DNA from: Gammaproteobacteria bacterium | Lineage (GTDB): Bacteria; Pseudomonadota; Gammaproteobacteria; Steroidobacterales; SZUA-146 | Assembly (NCBI GenBank): GCA_013002925.1 | Contig: JABDLQ010000176.1 | Location: 1 to 7,800 of the forward strand | Reading direction: 5' to 3' | DNA: 7,800 bases | Shown here: one piece after another, positions 6,652 through 7,800 of the stretch | Position numbering within the stretch: position 1 is the stretch's first letter | How the letters are laid out: each line of letters starts with the position of its first letter | Program-made: the position numbers and the translations under genes | Notes under the pieces: model-generated | Told to the model about the DNA's origin: nothing | Seen by the model: the letters and a program-made list of their open reading frames with translations, nothing else | Database searches by the model: none

Positions 6652-7781
6652 GAAGAACCGATTCCTTGCATAGCACTGATTCGCCGATTTGCGTAGTCGG
6701 CAAGACGTGGATCGAGGTTTCCGAGGTTGCGGGCGTGGTTATACGCATCGAGCGCCGCGGCAGCGTGCCCCCGCGCCTCCTCTGAAATTGCCAAACCAAC
6801 CCACCACGCTGCTGTTTGCGGCCGCACGGCCAGAATTCCCCGATAGCGTTCAGCCGCGGCATCGTGGTGACCCAGACGCTGGTGTAATGCGGCAATGAAG
6901 GCGTCGTGATCGGGTTCCAGGCGTCCCTTCGGCCGATAGGCCTCCAGCAATTTGAGTGCTTCGCCGATACTGTTGCGTGTCACCAGATGCCGTGCCAGCG
7001 CCCGGGCAACTGGAGCCGGATCATTGGCTTTTGTCAGCGCGGTCACCAGCGCACCCTCTGCATCTGCATGACGCCCTTGCGCACTGCGTGCCTGCGCCAG
7101 GTAAAGCCATGCCTGGGTATCACCGGGCTTCGAGGTGGTCAGTTGCTGAAAGTGTAATTCCGCGTCTTGCGGTCGACCATCCGCGAGCGCTGCGCGGGCA
7201 GTCACGAGCGGGTTTGCTTTGCGGATTGTCGGAGGTTTCACGGGCTCCGTTGCAACCGCTGTGTGTGGCGCTGTGCTGATTTTTACCGGTTGCACAACGG
7301 GAGGAGCAGTGGTCGTATCGACGGTGGCTACTGCGCGTACCGGTTTTGCGGCGGCGGTAACTGGCGTGACTTGCGTCGTCTTAATGCCTTTGGTGCGGTC
7401 TGGTTCCCAGGCGTCGCCAAGTCGTGCGATGCTCAGCAGTTGATTATCCAGCATCAGCCGCGGCTTCATTTGAGAAAGTTTGGCGGCAACGGCTGCGGTT
7501 TGGACGGCGGTTTTTTCTGCAGCCCCGGAAATCGTGTCTGCAGTCTCGTGCGTTGCGACGATATGTGCAGGTGTATCGATGCTGCGTACATCGTGTTTTG
7601 AATTATCGACTGCGATGACGGCCCACGCGCTGGTTGCGAACAGGGCGGCACCTGCCGGTAACAGCCATGCCCGGTGTACCCGCGCACGTGGTACCGGATG
7701 CAAACCGGACAGCGGTTCATGTTCTGCAGGCAATGCGTCGCGGTCGTGCAGATCACTGAGCAGGTCGTTGATTAAACTCAT
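6648..7781 (-). CDS. mshN: MshN, inner-membrane TPR protein of the MSHA apparatus
   Basis: A 377-residue protein with a short cytoplasmic N-terminus (MSLINDLLSDLHDRD, the MSxIN start typical of MshN), one membrane segment at about residues 39-58, then a long low-complexity Ala/Thr/Val/Pro-rich linker to about residue 188. A C-terminal domain of roughly five TPR-like helical repeats follows (about 190-375; for example TQAWLYLAQARSAQGRHADA at 222-241 and HDAFIAALHQRLGHHDAAAE at 292-311). This predicts an N-in inner-membrane protein with a periplasmic TPR domain. MshN is thought to help connect the inner-membrane machinery with the secretin side, but its exact role is not settled. The ATG has GGAG 8 nt upstream. 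The stop overlaps the mshE start, and the gene sits directly before mshE as in other MSHA loci. Confidence 0.85.
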   Translation of the reverse strand: MSLINDLLSDLHDRDALPAEHEPLSGLHPVPRARVHRAWLLPAGAALFATSAWAVIAVDNSKHDVRSIDTPAHIVATHETADTISGAAEKTAVQTAAVAAKLSQMKPRLMLDNQLLSIARLGDAWEPDRTKGIKTTQVTPVTAAAKPVRAVATVDTTTAPPVVQPVKISTAPHTAVATEPVKPPTIRKANPLVTARAALADGRPQDAELHFQQLTTSKPGDTQAWLYLAQARSAQGRHADAEGALVTALTKANDPAPVARALARHLVTRNSIGEALKLLEAYRPKGRLEPDHDAFIAALHQRLGHHDAAAERYRGILAVRPQTAAWWVGLAISEEARGHAAAALDAYNHARNLGNLDPRLADYANRRISAMQGIGSS

Positions 7782-7800
7782 CCGGTACTCTCCGCGTAAG
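7778..7800 (-). CDS. Possible 3' end of an upstream gene (mshM expected)
   Basis: On the minus strand one frame of the last 23 bases is open and ends in TGA at 7778-7780, overlapping the mshN ATG as ATGA. The same arrangement joins mshN-mshE, mshO-mshP and mshP-mshQ. MSHA loci normally have mshM, an ExeA-like AAA ATPase, just before mshN, so this may be its last six codons (YAESTG). The stretch is far too short to identify by sequence; this is inference from context. Confidence 0.3.
7790..7793 (-). promoter_or_regulatory. Ribosome-binding site of mshN
   Basis: On the minus strand this reads GGAG (within GGAGAG), 8 nt before the ATG at 7781. It supports that start, as does the MshN-like N-terminus MSLIND. 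Confidence 0.6.

Overview
The window carries the downstream half of an MSHA-type (mannose-sensitive haemagglutinin) type IV pilus locus. Every supported gene is on the minus strand, so the operon reads from right to left. In transcription order the genes are: a possible tail of an upstream gene at the right edge (probably mshM, weakly supported), mshN, mshE, mshG, an mshF-like prepilin, one MshA/MshB-type major-pilin candidate, mshC, mshD, mshO, mshP, and the first 50 codons of mshQ, which runs off the left edge. This matches the known mshN-E-G-F-(B-A)-C-D-O-P-Q order of gammaproteobacterial MSHA loci, except that only one pilin gene sits where Vibrio has mshB and mshA. The gene order, moderately GC-rich coding sequence and protein similarity suggest a gammaproteobacterium, probably free-living or marine. 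I cannot name the genus.

Right third (about 4.8-7.8 kb): assembly machinery. MshN is an inner-membrane protein with a single membrane segment and C-terminal TPR repeats. MshE is the hexameric extension ATPase, with an N-terminal MshEN c-di-GMP-binding domain, complete Walker A, Asp-box, Walker B and His-box motifs, and a four-cysteine zinc motif. MshG (3.6-4.8 kb) is the polytopic GspF/PilC-like platform protein driven by MshE.

Left part (0-3.6 kb): the fibre. Six consecutive prepilin-like proteins (MshF-like, MshA/B, MshC, MshD, MshO, MshP) each have a basic leader, a Gly/Phe or Gly/Val peptidase site and a hydrophobic N-terminal helix. Five have Glu at mature position 5 and MshP does not. 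MshQ begins with a Sec-type signal peptide rather than a prepilin leader, as expected for a large exported protein.

The genes are tightly packed. ATGA stop/start overlaps join mshN-mshE, mshO-mshP and mshP-mshQ, and the other gaps range from 2 to 64 bp. The two largest gaps flank the major-pilin gene (36 bp before, 64 bp after). That gene also has a strong Shine-Dalgarno preceded by a seven-T run, consistent with the structural subunit being made in excess. I saw no mobile element, tRNA/rRNA, CRISPR array, convincing terminator or sigma-factor promoter. No wholly new system is evident. The points of interest are variations within a known pilus system: the missing second pilin gene, MshEN motif substitutions, an acidic possible metal-binding loop in MshF, a long MshC leader and diverged extensions in MshE and MshN.
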